Assembly: GCA_029948255.1 (NCBI GenBank)
Contig: JALIZF010001495.1
Span: 248,001 to 312,000 of the forward strand
Origin: Telmatactis stephensoni
Lineage: Eukaryota; Cnidaria; Anthozoa; Actiniaria; Isophelliidae
Reading direction: 5' to 3'
Length of the DNA stretch: 64,000 nt
Shown piece after piece: positions 26,387 to 38,832 of this stretch. The notes beneath the pieces were generated by a model that searched no databases, was not told the origin of the DNA, and saw only the letters and a list, made by a program, of their open reading frames with translations. How positions within the stretch are numbered: the first letter of the stretch is position 1; each line of letters starts with the position of its first letter. The position numbers and the translations under genes were made by a program.

Positions 26387-26460
26387 TGACTCAAGTTGGA
26401 CCTGAACCCGCGACCCCTCAGATACACATCCTGTGCTCTACCAACTGAGTTATCGAGTCA
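26387..26460 (-). repeat. tRNA-Lys-like SINE head or tRNA pseudogene
   Basis: Read on the minus strand, 74 nt form a degenerate cloverleaf. The acceptor ends TGACTC and GAGTCA pair, the D-arm is CTCAGTTGGTAGAGC (box A), and GGGTTCAGGTCC resembles box B. The order ATCTGAGGGGTCGCGGGTTC resembles animal tRNA-Lys. The anticodon stem is poorly paired and the T-stem has mismatches, so it is not a functional tRNA. A tRNA-derived SINE is the likeliest origin. Confidence 0.55.
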
Positions 26461-27328
26461 CCACGAGTGATCGTGGGTGTTGGTGCAACCAGGCATTTCA
26501 ACTTTCCTTATTTTCGCAAATATTTCTTGGTTATATTGGGAGCACGGACGCACGAACGTAGAACTCGAAAAAGTCTCCTGATTGGCGACATCGTGGCAAA
26601 ATGTTTCACGCATGCGTGCCTGCCCAGTCCTCCTCAATATTGGTCTCAATGAAAACATTCGGCATTTGGACAAACAAAACAATGCTGGCAAGCTTAAGCC
26701 ACAGAAGCAAAACTTAGTCCCAAAAAATAAGGTTAAGGACTTTGAAATAGATTGTATTGCCTGCCTTTTTGTTTCAGAACTTTTCTGTTTTCTCCTGTGA
26801 TCAGTTAAGCTCAAAGATACGATATGGGAAATCCAAAGAAAACAATTCTAAAGATTGTGCTTGGGATTCATGTGATCAAGACGCGGGCGCGTGTAAGCCC
26901 GCAAAAACTCGCTCACACGCGGTGTGAGAAATTTTTCGGCGCGTGTGTAGTTTATTTTCTCCGTTTTTCCTTTGTTGATATTATATTCTGGCTACTAATT
27001 ATATATTTATTAACATATCCACGTGAAGTAAAACTGGTTCATTTTTGTGCAAAGGCGCCTAATGCCTCGTTCATATTATTTCTATAATTTACAAAGAGTA
27101 ATAAGCCACTTAAGGTAATGCGATCAATTGTGTACCCATATTTGGGTTTTTACAAACGCGAGAAAACAGAGCATCATGAAACAGATTTTTCACATTTTTT
27201 AAGAACTTATCAAAATATTTTACTCATGGAAAGACTTTTCCATTTGGATAGACTATGACGCTAGTCTCTGTTATTAGTTTTGGATTTCTACGACCTCGAG
27301 TGAGCGAGCGCATTACCTTAGTGATGGC

Positions 27329-30300
27329 TTATGGACCCAAATACGTGAAAGTAACAAATCCATTGTCGTTCCCATTTCCTCCTGTTACTCCACTGCAACT
27401 AGACCCACCACAGTACGAGCCCCCACCCCCACCGCCTTGCTGCTCATGCGTACCACTTCCTCCCCCAGAATAACCACCTCCACCCCCTGATGCGCCGTTG
27501 TCTTCAGACCCACCCCCTCCCCCTCCAAAGCCACCTACAGCACCAGGAGCAGGACCACCATTCAAACCACTGTTTGCATTTCCAGCAAGTCCACCAACCC
27601 AGCCTTGATCACGTGATCCACCGCGATCTCCATGCGATGCTCCTGCTCGTACACAACCCTGACCATACCATCCCGCACCGACCCCACCATGGTAACTAGC
27701 ACCTTTAGAATTACATTGACCTGGGCTACCACCAGTACCACCCCCACGGGATTTTGATGAATCTGTTCCTATGCTGGATGTACCAGATGTCCCTGCCTGT
27801 CCATCAACACCGTTATATCCAGCTGATGCCCCTCCTCCACCCCCTGCGACTACTAGCAAAGTATAACTTGTTGTGTAGACAAAACTACCCCCACCCCCAC
27901 CGGTACCAGCATTGTCCTCAACCGACAAACCAAGTTCAGCTGCAGTTTTGGTAGTGGACTGTCCATCTTTGACTTCTACTGAATTTCCTCCTCTCTGACC
28001 TACAACGATTTTAAGTGTTGTCCCGGATGACAGACGGAATCTCCCTTGCATTGTGGCACCTCGTCCACCATAGTACGTCCCTGGGCGGTAGCCATAGTTA
28101 TAAGTATGTGTTCCACCTCGTGCTCCTGCTGCTTTGATAAGATACAACCCCTGGGTCGTAATAACATACGACTGGACTGTACCAGTTCGACCTGATCCAC
28201 TCGCAGAAAATGTATCTAAGAGGATAAAATGAACATGGTTGTGTTCAATAACGTCGGCATACGAAGTTAAGGTCGAAGACGGCCAAAACTTTCTTTACAA
28301 CTGAGGTATAGCCACGTAAGTGAGAGTTAAATACCGAGAACGGAGGTAAATCTCGTTGCAGCATGTTGTGCCCTGATTACCAATAATGCACCGTTTTACC
28401 GAAAGTGTAACTCGAAAAAGTATTTGTCGACTTTTAGAATCGATAAACGGAATTAGCGCGTACCTCGTAAACAAAGTTTCACTTACGTCGTGTTCGAGTT
28501 ACATAAGTCGATTTTCATTTCGACGATGTTTGTCATCGAGTTATGCAAAAATGTAAAAGTGGGCATTTCCTCAGCAAAATGGGTGTGGCCGCACTCGTAA
28601 CTCGAAAATCGTAACTCGAATTTTTCCCTCCCTTGTAACGAACTATACTTAGGCAAAACATGTTTTGTTACAGTTTAATTGCTCACAGGCAAAGTACAGA
28701 CAGCAAGACGCAGGCATGGCTCTATTTTCGCTCCTAGTAATTTTGTCGTCGCATTTTACCTGTGCATGTGCGTCCATCACCATGGTAACCTGGTTTACAT
28801 TGACATGTATACGAGCCCACGGTGTTTGTACAGCGTGCATTAGCATGACACTTATGGGCACCAGACGTACATTCGTTGATATCTATTGATGATAAAACGA
28901 CTATTGTTTTTAACGTGTTGCATTTGTAAATGTGGATTTCATATTAAAGGCACAAGTAGCTTATAAGCCATTAGCATGCATGAAAATGTTTGTTTGAAAA
29001 TGTAGCACAGGAATTCAAAGACGCGGCTGCAATTTTCCTCACTCAGTGAGGAGTGCATTGCTCACTACCGGCTAGATAGCCGCTCAAATTGTTTAACAAA
29101 AGGCCCGAATTATATTGTAATCATTCAAACCATTAATAATTAATGGTGTTTGGAACCTCTGATCCAACACTCGCTCTTGCTTAAGAAATGTTACTTTAAC
29201 AATTTATTATTACAAGTACCTGCGCATTTGTGTCCATCTCCATGGTAACCAGAGTTACAACGACATGTATACGAGCCTACGATGTTTGTACAGCGTGCAT
29301 TAGCATGACACTTATGGGCACCAGACGTACATTCGTTGATATCTATCGATGATAAAACGACTATTGTCAACATGTTGCTGTAGTAGTTTTTATTACCAAA
29401 GTAATCTCTCAAACTCGCAGAATAGTAATTAAAGACAAGTGGCTGTGCTCCGATTATGCAACACAAATCTGTATAGTTGTAAAATAAGAGGATTTATTGA
29501 TAACATCAGTTCCCTGTCTTTACGTAAACGATTTTATTTAGAGAAATATCGTTTACGTTTTCTACCATAACGTTATAATTAATACCTGTGCACTTGCGTC
29601 CATCACCATGGTAACCAGGGTTACACTGACATGTATACGAGCCCACGATGTTTGTACAGCGTGCATTAGCATGACACTTATGGGCACTAGTCGTACATTC
29701 ATTGATATCTATCGACGATAAAACGACTATTGTTAATGTGCTAGCTACTGTAGTCAAATGCAAATTTTATTACAGTGGAACCCAGTAAATACGGACACCA
29801 TCGGAACATGACGCAGTGTCGGTATTAAAGGTGTCCGTAAACCGGGTTGGTCAATTTACCACTATAAATATTGTGTAATGATGAGGCTAGTGATAAAATC
29901 CGAAAAGTGAATAAATACTGCGAATAGTGAATGTTAAAGCCTAAATTCTATATACAACTGTACAATAATACAATACCTCCCTGGCGGCCACTGATATAGC
30001 TATTTCAAAAAAGGAGAACGGCGAATGGCGATTGGTTATTGCACGACGGAAAGGAACTGTGGTCACGCTATTAGACCGCTTTCCGGCGCGGAGATATGAA
30101 TCGCCTATCGACCACTTTGTCCAATAAGGTCTTTAGCGCATGGTTACAACATTGCTTGGGTATTTAACTTAATGAAATTTAAATTAAGCAATTCTTGTTA
30201 CCAAAATTTCCAGTTTTTCGAGCCAGTAAAAAGATGTATTCTCTAAGAGCTAAACGAGTACATATAGCTTTAAAATACACTGCTATTGAGTCATTCGTAC

Positions 30301-33300
30301 CTGCGCACGTACGTCCATCACCATGGTAACCAGACTTACACTGACATGTATACGAGCCCACGATGTTGGTACAGCGTGCATTAGCGTGACACTTATGGGC
30401 ACCAGACGTACACTCGTTGGTATCTATTGATGATTAAATGACTTTTAATAGTCATATCTTAATTGGTGTAAAGCGAGAAAAAGTAACAAATCTCTTGAGT
30501 CCGTGCTCGAGGTGTAATATAATTGGTTCTTGCAACTGTCCGATTACAAATCTCCAATTACTACAAAAATGGGACAGTCTATCGACCAATCAGATTTGAG
30601 GAATTTGTGATAGTTATGATTATTGTCACATGTGTTAACATGTTGCATTTAATTGTTCATATGAATTATGCTTTAAAAAAAACTAGCTTCGTCGAGCTGA
30701 TGATTTCATATATAAGGCACTAGTAACCAAAAAGTCCATGCATAAACATCAAGTTTGCACCGCGTATGTTAAAAGCACAAGCTAACTTATAAGTCCAAAA
30801 GCATAAATTTTGCCTTAGGAAGCTTCACAGCACAGGAATATATTCCAAGACGTGTTAGATTTTTCACGCTCAGCCGTGAGTGCTTCTGCTCACTACTTTA
30901 GAAAACCGGGACATGAATTTTCAGCACAAGTTTATTTAACAAAGGGCTAGTCGTCATTCCTACAACTTTAATTTACAAGTACCTGTACATGTGCGTCCAT
31001 CACCATGGTAGCCAGGTTTACATTTACATGTATACGAGCCCACGATGTTTGTGCAGCGTGCATTAGCATGACACTTATGGGCACCAGACGTACATTCGTT
31101 GATATCTATCGATAATAAAATGACTATTGTTAATGTAATATGGTGTACAAAGTTCCTTACCTAAACAAGGGCACTAGGACAAAGTCGGTGTGCTTAATAA
31201 TAATGATAATCATCATCATCATCGTCATCATCATCTATATTTAATGATGATAACCAACTTAACGTAGCTAATCTTACATTGGGTTTGTTAGTTTATATGT
31301 TCATAAAGCGCGCTACAAATTGTACTCATCTGCAGTGAGTCTTTTGAAGCTCTGCTTTTGACCTTACTGGCCTCTGTTATGGCTTTTAGGGACTGGTCAT
31401 AAAGTACAGAGGGGGGTGGGCGGGCAAAATCAGGGGGTGGGCCATAAAGTTTTCCGCTTCAGAAAAGGGTGGGCTGCTATGCGTGCAAATTGAGTATCAT
31501 CAAGGGGTGGGCCATGACAAACAAATCAGAGACTTCAAACTTTTAATGACAAACTAAACTGAATCATGATTCTTTTCTTTTTGTATTAAATATTTTTATA
31601 AAACAACCTCAACATCAGTGTCAACATTGTCACTACTATAAGAGTCATCTATGCCATCAGATTCACCAGATGATACTAGGAGTGGCGAATGGTAAAATCC
31701 GAGACTCGCTGAGACGCCGAGACTCCTGTTTGAAAATCCGAGACCGAGGCTAACGCTTTTCGAAAATCCGAGACCGAGACTGAGTGCTGAGAAAACCGAG
31801 CCCGAACCTAGAAATACTGAAGCATCCGAATCTGAAAAGTATTATTAACTAGAAATTCAGTACTCAAATCACCCGGAAAGCAGTCATTGGGAACTACTTT
31901 ACTGCAAGATTTTTGCTGAGCGGCTCGCGCTTCGCGCTCGTGTAGGTACAAAGAAATATAATATTTTAAAACAACTGCCGGATGAGCTGCCTTTGCAAAT
32001 AAACTCCTTTACTACAAAAATTTTAGTGGCTTACGCTTCGGCAAGAGCTATATTTTTTTGGCAGTTTTGACTGGTTAAATACTATTATTAAATTCTGGGG
32101 TGGGTCATTACCATTTCATGACCTTGGGATTGGGTTGGGCCATTTCATTTTCAGCTAAATTTTTTGATGGGTCATTGCAAAACATTACTACCCAATTTCA
32201 GTTTTACCCGCCCACCACCCCCCCCCCCCTGTACTTTATGACCAGTCCCTTATAAAGCGTTATCAGCCGAACGTTAATCAAACGAACGTTCCAACGGTTT
32301 GAATATCTGAATTTGGGTTCCAGTCCGTCCTCCGCCATAAATTAGTTAGCTATGATTAATAAGTTAATCAAATTCGACTTAATATCACTCTAAAAGAGAG
32401 GGGTGAGCAATAGAGCTCTTTCTATTGTCCTCTCGTCTGCTCCGATAATGGGATTATCTTGACAGGTAAGGGGGACAGTGATGACAGATTTAGCTTTAAC
32501 GTTCCCTACCAAGGCTACCAACGTTAAAGCTAAATCTGTCATCACTGTCCCCCTTACCTGTCAAAATAATCCCATTATCGGAGCAGACGAGAGGACAATA
32601 GAAAGAGCTCTATTGCTCACCCCTCTCTTTTAGAGTGATATTAAGTCGAATTTGATTAACTTATTAATCATAGCTAACTAATTTATGGCAGGAGGACGGA
32701 CTGGAACCCAAATTCAGATATTCAAACCGTTGGAACGTTCGTGTACTCGTGTTCGGTGGATGGCGCTTTATGAAAACTATAACAGAGGCCAGAAAGGTCA
32801 AAGACTGAGGGAATAATACTTAACGTGAGAACTACGAAGGACTAACATCAGATACCGTAAGTACAATTTGTAGCGCGGTTTATTGACACTCATAAGGCCA
32901 ATTTACACGATACAATTTTTGCTTTACTTGTCGCATGCAACAACCCTACAACTTACTTACAACTGTTGTAAGGTTTTAAAACATGTTCTAAAATCCAACA
33001 GCCTTTTGTTCTTGTCGCAGTTGTAAGCAAGTTCTGGGTTGCTGCATGCGATAAGTTGTAAGCAAAATTTGTATAGTGTAAATTGGCCTTTAAACACAAC
33101 AAACACACCGACTTTGTCCTAGTGCCCTTGACCTATAGTCTTTCAATCTTGAAGAACAGTAAGAAAGCCAAACGGGAATTTTATATAGCTATAGAATAAA
33201 TTATTATTTCATTCGTACCTGCGCATGTGCGTCCATCACCATGGTAACCAGGTTTACATTTGCATGTATACGAGCCCACGGTGTTTGTACAGCGTGCATT

Positions 33301-35906
33301 TCTATGACACTTGTTGGTACCAGATTTACATTCATTGATATCTATATTGATAATAAAAGACGTGACGTCACAGTCAAATGTAGATTTGGCTACCCAATTG
33401 CAAGTAGTTTTTGTTTCACTTGAAAAGATGGGGGAAGTTGATGTTACTCGTTCGTTGGCTCGCCAGCCAATCCAATTAATGCGCGTTATTTACATAGAAC
33501 GTTGGTATGTTTTGTGTGGCATACATCTATTTCAACAAGGTTGTCGGTCAAAAAGCCTAAAGCATGGCAAATCTTCAATCAATAACTTTTCGGCTTTCGC
33601 CTTGATTGATATATCAACAAATGAAGTTCTTTAAGCAGAGGCAGGCTAGATGTGAGTTTTTGCGTCAATTCAAGCACTGATTCCAGCGAATCAAAGTGCA
33701 AGTCATTGATGTCCCATAAACAGCAGTTAGTTTGAACAACCACAAGACATATGGATTCTGTTTAAAAATTTAATTTAATTCTATATGATGCAACCAAATT
33801 ATTAAAAACTCACCTTTTTCACAGTGATTTCCTTTGAATCCCTTTCTACATTTACATCGATAATCTTGTCTGTTGTCTTGGAAGATGCATTTACCGTCGT
33901 TACGACAAGGTTTCTCTTGACAAGGGTTCTGAAGGAGGAGCAACACAGCTCGTTTTGAAATCAGTAAAACATTTACTTCATGATCAGTTCAGTTAAAGCA
34001 AGTTTCTTCTGTTTAGCAAATTCGAATTCCGTGTGCTTAACCGAATGATTGTAAGTCAGTGAAAAGTTGAAAAACTGAGAAAAGTCTCTCTTGCAAAGGT
34101 TTATCTGCCCCCTGCTTTGGACATCTAAAATCCTTAAAAAGCAACTGGCAACGCGAATTAACGTCGAATCACTTTTTGTTTCTAGTAAGGCAGTGCATGC
34201 TGTTTCTTTTTCTTACAACCTACGTTGACTCATTTAGTGTTTTAGGTTACAGGGGAACCTTTACATAACAGCCACTTTTGGGACCTCGGAAAGGGGTCGT
34301 TATACAGAGGTAGTAAAAGTCAGCTAAAACCTAATCTCTGAGTGTGTGGCTAATTCATACCACATATTAGATATTTTCTTGTGTATTACGGGCTGATATT
34401 TTACGAGTCGCGTATGTATTTTGCCGAGCCTTTAGACGAGGCAATATGCAAGCGATGAGTAAATGTCAACCCGTAATACACAAGAAGATATCTTATAAAG
34501 GATTTATTATACAATTACTTTTTCGCTTTGTTTTTAACATGTACAGTGTATACATTGGCCCTCAAACGATACCTTATTTGGTAAATTTATGTCACAATTG
34601 ATTGTATAATAAGATATGTTATCCCCAAGCCACCACAGAACTTATCCCAACCGGCCGTAAAAGCAATCCCAAGTCACCACAAAAGTGATCACCCCCGCGA
34701 AAGTGATCCCGGCCCAAGTCGTCGCAAAACTGATCTCCTCCGCAAAAGTGATCCCAAAGTCACTACAAAGACTGATTTAAGGTGTTTACCAGTAGTATTT
34801 TGGTGATCGATTTTGACAAAACTTCCAATTTTATTTTTGAAAATTGGTCAACTTACATTAGTCTGATCAAAATGATTTTCACACAAGATACTAAGAAGGG
34901 ATTGAAGATTTGATTGATGCCAATTTTTTCCATGACATGTTGCTATGGCAACGAAAAACAAAGATCATTGAATTCAGTTTTCCTAAAATATCTCCCGTTT
35001 TTTATGAGCTCTAGAAAAATGGCTATATAGGTGTTAAACTTCACTTTCTTGCACAGTTAACAAACTCAAAATCAGAACGTTTTATCAGAGGGATTTTGAA
35101 TAAATCCCGAAAAACTTAACAAAAGTATTAAACTTGGTGACTTGAAATTAAAGAACGAGAAAAAAATTCCAACTTTCGCAAAATAACTTTTAATTGATGT
35201 CAAAAGTTGCCAAAAGTCTTTGTTTATTGGTCCTGTGAGCGGTCGCTTTGATGTAAGTTGCAAGCGCTAAAAAAAGTGGAAACTGGTCGACCATTTACAC
35301 GAAAACACAGTTGACGAGAAAAATTCTATCTCTTCAAAGGAACGTGATTTTTATGTTATCGAGGAATTAAAATCGATTCTAATTCCACACATTTCGTGTA
35401 ATTTTGAGCGTCATTGACTCACGTCTTTGAAGTGCCGCATTTCAAATGCACATTTCAGCTCGTTATTTTTCGTGGCTATGCGGAAGTGGCTTTCAAAGGA
35501 TGGCCGTGTAATAGAAGGCCATTATATAAAGGTTCTGTCAATTTGCCTGAGTTTAGTATTATTGGTCACCCACCTTGACACTGTAGTGGTTGTAGTTCTT
35601 GTCTGGTGTCATACTGTTGTTAAACTGATCTTTAGATAGAAGCTCACACACATAGAAGCCGTTACTTTGGGGTGTGGTTTGAAGGTTAACTGAACGACAC
35701 CAATGAACAGCAGTGCACTCGAATACACATTCCATTCTACCTTCAACTAGGGTGGACTTTTGCTTGGCTCCTTGTGGAAGAGTTAGTTTTTGTGCAGGAT
35801 AAAAGTCAAAAATGAGTCCTATATCACGGTTAACATAGGAAGTACACGTGCTGTGATGTAGTCCTAACAACAGAACAAGTACCATTATTGTAACACAACA
35901 ACTCAT
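27329..35906 (-). CDS. secreted PAN-EGF-6x cbEGF-glycine-rich (ALK-type) protein, 9 exons
   Basis: Exons in transcript order: 35906-35574, 33928-33814, 33341-33219, 31105-30983, 30423-30301, 29708-29586, 29342-29220, 28882-28760, 28215-27329; all GT-AG, 2073 nt, 690 aa. A signal peptide (about 1-22) precedes a four-cysteine PAN/apple-like region (to 111). An EGF (112-149) starts NPCQEKPCRNDGKC. Six calcium-binding EGFs of exactly 41 residues (150-395) carry D-I/T-N-E-C starts and the C-x-N-A-R-C-T-N-x-V-G-S-Y pattern. The last 295 residues are glycine-rich with AAGARGG and LLVVAGGGGGAS, as in the ALK/LTK glycine-rich family (PF12810). No transmembrane segment follows, so it is probably extracellular; ligand unknown. 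ATG 35906 was chosen because the upstream in-frame codon is TTG. The first-exon and EGF modules are duplicated in the gene ending at 57904. Confidence 0.88.
29773..29850. mobile_element. pogo/Tigger-like terminal fragment
   Basis: TA followed by CAGTGGAACCCAGTAAATAC and then 'cggacacc...ggtgtccg' as a small subterminal hairpin resembles pogo/Tigger ends. Only one end is visible, in intron 5 of the minus-strand gene. Similar tips start at 34250 and about 60422. Confidence 0.4.
31304..32884. mobile_element. large foldback element with near-perfect 222-bp inner arms
   Basis: The outermost ends 'cgcgctacaaattgtac' (31309-31325) and 'gtacaatttgtagcgcg' (32861-32877) are inverted. The inner arms 32282-32503 and 32520-32742 are inverted copies with about one substitution and one indel, around a 16-nt spacer. 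A separate element (31389-32249) has inserted into the left arm. The whole lies in intron 3 of the glycine-rich EGF gene. No coding capacity is seen. Confidence 0.8.
31389..32249. mobile_element. 861-bp Harbinger-like MITE nested in the foldback arm
   Basis: Ends 'gggactggtcataaagtaca' and the inverted 'gtactttatgaccagtccc' are flanked by TTA at 31386-31388 and 32250-32252. The matching arm sequence near 32760-32800 supports the uninterrupted site. G-run and C-run borders lie just inside the ends. A 3-bp TTA duplication is typical of PIF/Harbinger elements. No transposase frame is present. Confidence 0.65.
32894..33090. mobile_element. ~197-bp inverted-repeat MITE
   Basis: Ends 'aaggccaatttacacgatac' and the inverted 'gtgtaaattggcctt' frame a body with 'ttgcatgcgataagttgtaa'-type internal inverted repeats. 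It lies beside the large foldback in the same intron. The target duplication is uncertain. Confidence 0.55.
34250..34325. mobile_element. pogo/Tigger-like terminal fragment
   Basis: TA followed by CAGGGGAACCTTTACATAAC and 'gggacctcgg...cgttatac' resembles a pogo/Tigger end. It is single-ended, in intron 1 of the glycine-rich EGF gene. Confidence 0.35.
34781..35345. mobile_element. TTAA element (family P2), one end lost
   Basis: Starts after TTAA (34777-34780) with 'ggtgtttaccagtagtattt'. It runs through the whole body of the element at 48584-49228 in the opposite orientation (the reverse complement of that copy), then stops near 35345 after 'tcttcaaaggaac', about 80 bp short of the other inverted end. 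Confidence 0.7.
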
Positions 35907-36260
35907 CTTGGACAAGAGGTCTACTTTAGAATGAAAACCTCTGAAGGGCTTTTCAAGTTAGAAACTGCTCAACAACGTATTATATCGATTGATTAATAAT
36001 TGATGATCTCAAATACCCCTATAAATTTACAAATATCAAATGATAAGGAAGTATCACTTCAGTAAACATTAACAATGTCAAACTGCTGTGTCAATCGGAA
36101 AAATTATCACTTCAATACACCACCTTCTATTTTTGTTAATTGATATCAATATCTTAATTAAAACTCTCCCACAAAATGCAAAGATAGACTAATAAGAATA
36201 TCAATGGAGACTTTCTCCTACATTTTTGTTGTAAATATATAAAATGGTATTCGACGGCTT
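35907..36260 (-). promoter_or_regulatory. 5' flank/UTR of the glycine-rich EGF gene, conserved in four copies
   Basis: Immediately upstream of ATG 35906 on the minus strand. The first 90 bp are almost identical to 57905-57995. Weaker matches extend to about 36260 ('ttatcacttcaatac', 'ttgatatcaat', 'tttgttgtaaatatat'). Related sequence is found upstream of the broken exon (38833-39100) and, without any exon, at about 58790-59060. Conservation beyond the coding exon fits a promoter or 5'UTR that was copied with it. No TATA box is assigned. Confidence 0.4.
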
Positions 36261-38672
36261 ATTGTTTGGAGGTTCTCATGCATTAACGAATAGTAAATAG
36301 ACATACATTTTTACTATGTCCTCTGGATTACAATCAGTACATATTTCTCCTATGTTTTTACTTCTTTTTGTTGTGAATCACGCAAGGAGTGTTACGTTCG
36401 TCGACCTTTCCCATATTCTATTACCACACAACAAGACACGTTGGGATGAGTATTACAAGAAAAAATAAACTGACTGCAGCGTTAGGCAATCACATCTGAA
36501 GTTAGGTATAGAGACATTACGCACCACATACACGGAAAACAGCGGACGACTGAGAGGATCACGTGACCTTCAACCGTGCGAAAAAGTCATTTTAAGTTTG
36601 CCGTTGACATGAAGAGTCAACCTCTCGCTCTTGAGTGCCAAACGCGTAAGGCCAGGCGCAAAACAGTAGATCAGATGAATTTCTTTATCGTCTGCCGTTT
36701 CCCGTGTACGTGATGCATAAGATGACTAACCAGGGTTTTGTAAATACTCACCTACATAAATTAGACTCGCTGTAACTAACGTCACATCGCTCTGTTTGAA
36801 TAACAATTTCCATGAGCGACTCTTTTTTGATGAATTTCTGTTTTCAAATTTAGTGTTTGATGGGGCGTTATTGCGGCTACGCCTTATGACGTCGGAAATT
36901 TTGAAGTCAGAAATGGGTGGTCCTTCTTGGCTTTCGTACGACGCGTTTTGAGTTCAGTATTAAAGCGAGATTTGCTGCTTCGCCGACAAGCTATTAAACA
37001 TTTGAACTCATGGAAGTATCGTCGTTTCGTCAATTTCAAATGAAAAGGCTTAAATTTTACCTCAGTGATTTAGACTCACGTGAATACGTACCTGACTCCG
37101 CGTGAAAATACTGCATGTTTTGCTGAGAAAGCCCGAAACTTGCTGGAACTCCATTATATGTAGTCACATGAATGCAAAACGTGCGTTGTCTCGTTTTCAT
37201 GCTTGCCTCGTTTTCATGGTAGATTCTCGACGTCGACGATAGACGACTTTCAAACATTTCGGGCTCATGAACGAGTCCAGAAAGGCCTCTAAAATCATCA
37301 TGGCATCAAATATGTTTACGTATATCCCGTAGTAAGCACAGAAAATAGGTGTTTCAAAAGGAAGAGGAACACATCGTCTTTGATAGCAATTGAAGTGTCG
37401 CCACTCTTATTTTCTGTTAACAAGGCCTTTGCGGCCTCGTTCTCAAGTACAAGGCCGCCATTTTTGAAAGTTGTCTACAGATTGATAGAAAACCTAAACC
37501 TAGACTCGTGCCGGCCTAAAGGCCTGGGCACGAGTAAAAAGTCATTTAGACCATTGTTTAGACAATTGATGGGATGAGTTGAAATTTGACTCTTTTAGTG
37601 GCGGATGCTTTTTGAATAGAAAGTTTGATCAACGACTATTTAAGGTAGTAGCCTTGCCTCTACTTTTTCTTGCACCGGATGCCGTAAGCGGTTTTCTAGC
37701 TTTGGAGCTTTGAAAATTTCTTTCCTTTATTCGATTTCCTTTGCTGTTTTGCAAGAAACGCCCAATTTAGTAGATATTCCCCAACTTATATCCTTGAAAA
37801 AAAAAACTCATTGCGAGGAAAATATTCTACAATGAGATGCAAAAATACCTTGATACTATGTAAGCGTACAAATGGCCGCTACCAAACTTCGTCACCCTCT
37901 TCCCCTATAAAGTGTTGTTCGATGATGAAGTTAAATAACCGAGGTTCTATGACCAGACAATATTGTATGGGAAGGGAGGGAGGGAGGTTCCCGAAACGTT
38001 TTTATACAAGGAAAGAATGATCTTTTAGGAATACATGCAAATTTATGCAACATAGTCTCAACTTCTTATACCTGCTAGGTAATTGTTTGCCTGAAACGTG
38101 TCTGCAGACAACACTCCAAATTTGTTAGCTTTGAATTGAATTCTGATTGTGCTGAAGTCATTGATGGTTTAGCTAACATTTGCACAAAACATTCAACAAA
38201 CTACACACAGTGTATATATTCCAAAATATCCGGGGGGGGGTACTACCATATATTTACTATACGGGGATGATCCGCTGAACAGGGTATTGTTTTCAACAAT
38301 CAGTGTAGAAGCCTTATTTATCGTTGTTCGATCACGATCGCTACAAACTCGTCATGAAACTCTTCTACATTACAAACAAATAAGTACATTACATTCTGCA
38401 ATTATTATACTTTGTCATAAAGTATGGTATTTTGAGTTTTTCTGTCATAAACAGGGTAACCGTTTTAGGATCCCAGCGGAACATCCCCACCCAAATACTG
38501 GTCAAGTACATCTCATACATCGAACAACATGAGATATGAAAGGTTTTTAAATTAAACGTGAATATATGGGATGGGTTGTTAAACTTTTTACCGGGGGGGT
38601 AGTGGAGGGAGGGAGTATTTCATCCCCTAGGTATGAATATATCATGAGTGGTCCAGGAGGGAAGGAATGTCT

Positions 38673-38832
38673 CTAGGGTGGACTTTTGCTTGGCTCCTTG
38701 TGGAAGAGTTAGTTTTTGTGCAGGATAAAAGTCAAAAATGAGTCCTACATCACGGTTAACATAGGAAGTACACGTGCTGTGATGTAGTCCTAACAACAGA
38801 ACAAGTACCAGCATTGTAACACAACAACTCAT
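38673..38832 (-). pseudogene. truncated copy of the PAN first exon (signal peptide plus ~34 aa)
   Basis: From ATG 38832 the frame copies the signal peptide and the next residues of the PAN exon (…LPQGAKQKSTL) and is nearly identical to 57904-57740 and 35906-35742. Similarity stops abruptly at 'ctagggtgg' (38673); beyond it the frame runs into unrelated sequence with a late stop. The cysteine-bearing PAN core, the donor site and all later exons are missing. Its 5' flank is also copied. It is most likely a broken duplicate; a short secreted peptide is possible but unsupported. Confidence 0.8.

Larger units (their letters stand above)
23155..27328. other. intergenic stretch between SLC7 and the glycine-rich EGF gene
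   Basis: No exon recognised. It contains a TA-flanked foldback (23699-23796), a segment at about 24190-24360 that recurs at 42205-42350, family D-type hairpin pieces (24537-24679 and about 24980-25045), a (TTG)n tract (about 25428-25490) and a tRNA-like SINE head (26387-26460). Possible AATAAA signals for the minus-strand gene occur at 27006-27011 and 26951-26956, about 320-375 nt past its stop. Confidence 0.55.

Noticed and set aside
27255..27954. Plus-strand proline/histidine-rich ORFs
   Set aside because: Antisense shadows of the glycine-rich exon of the minus-strand gene.
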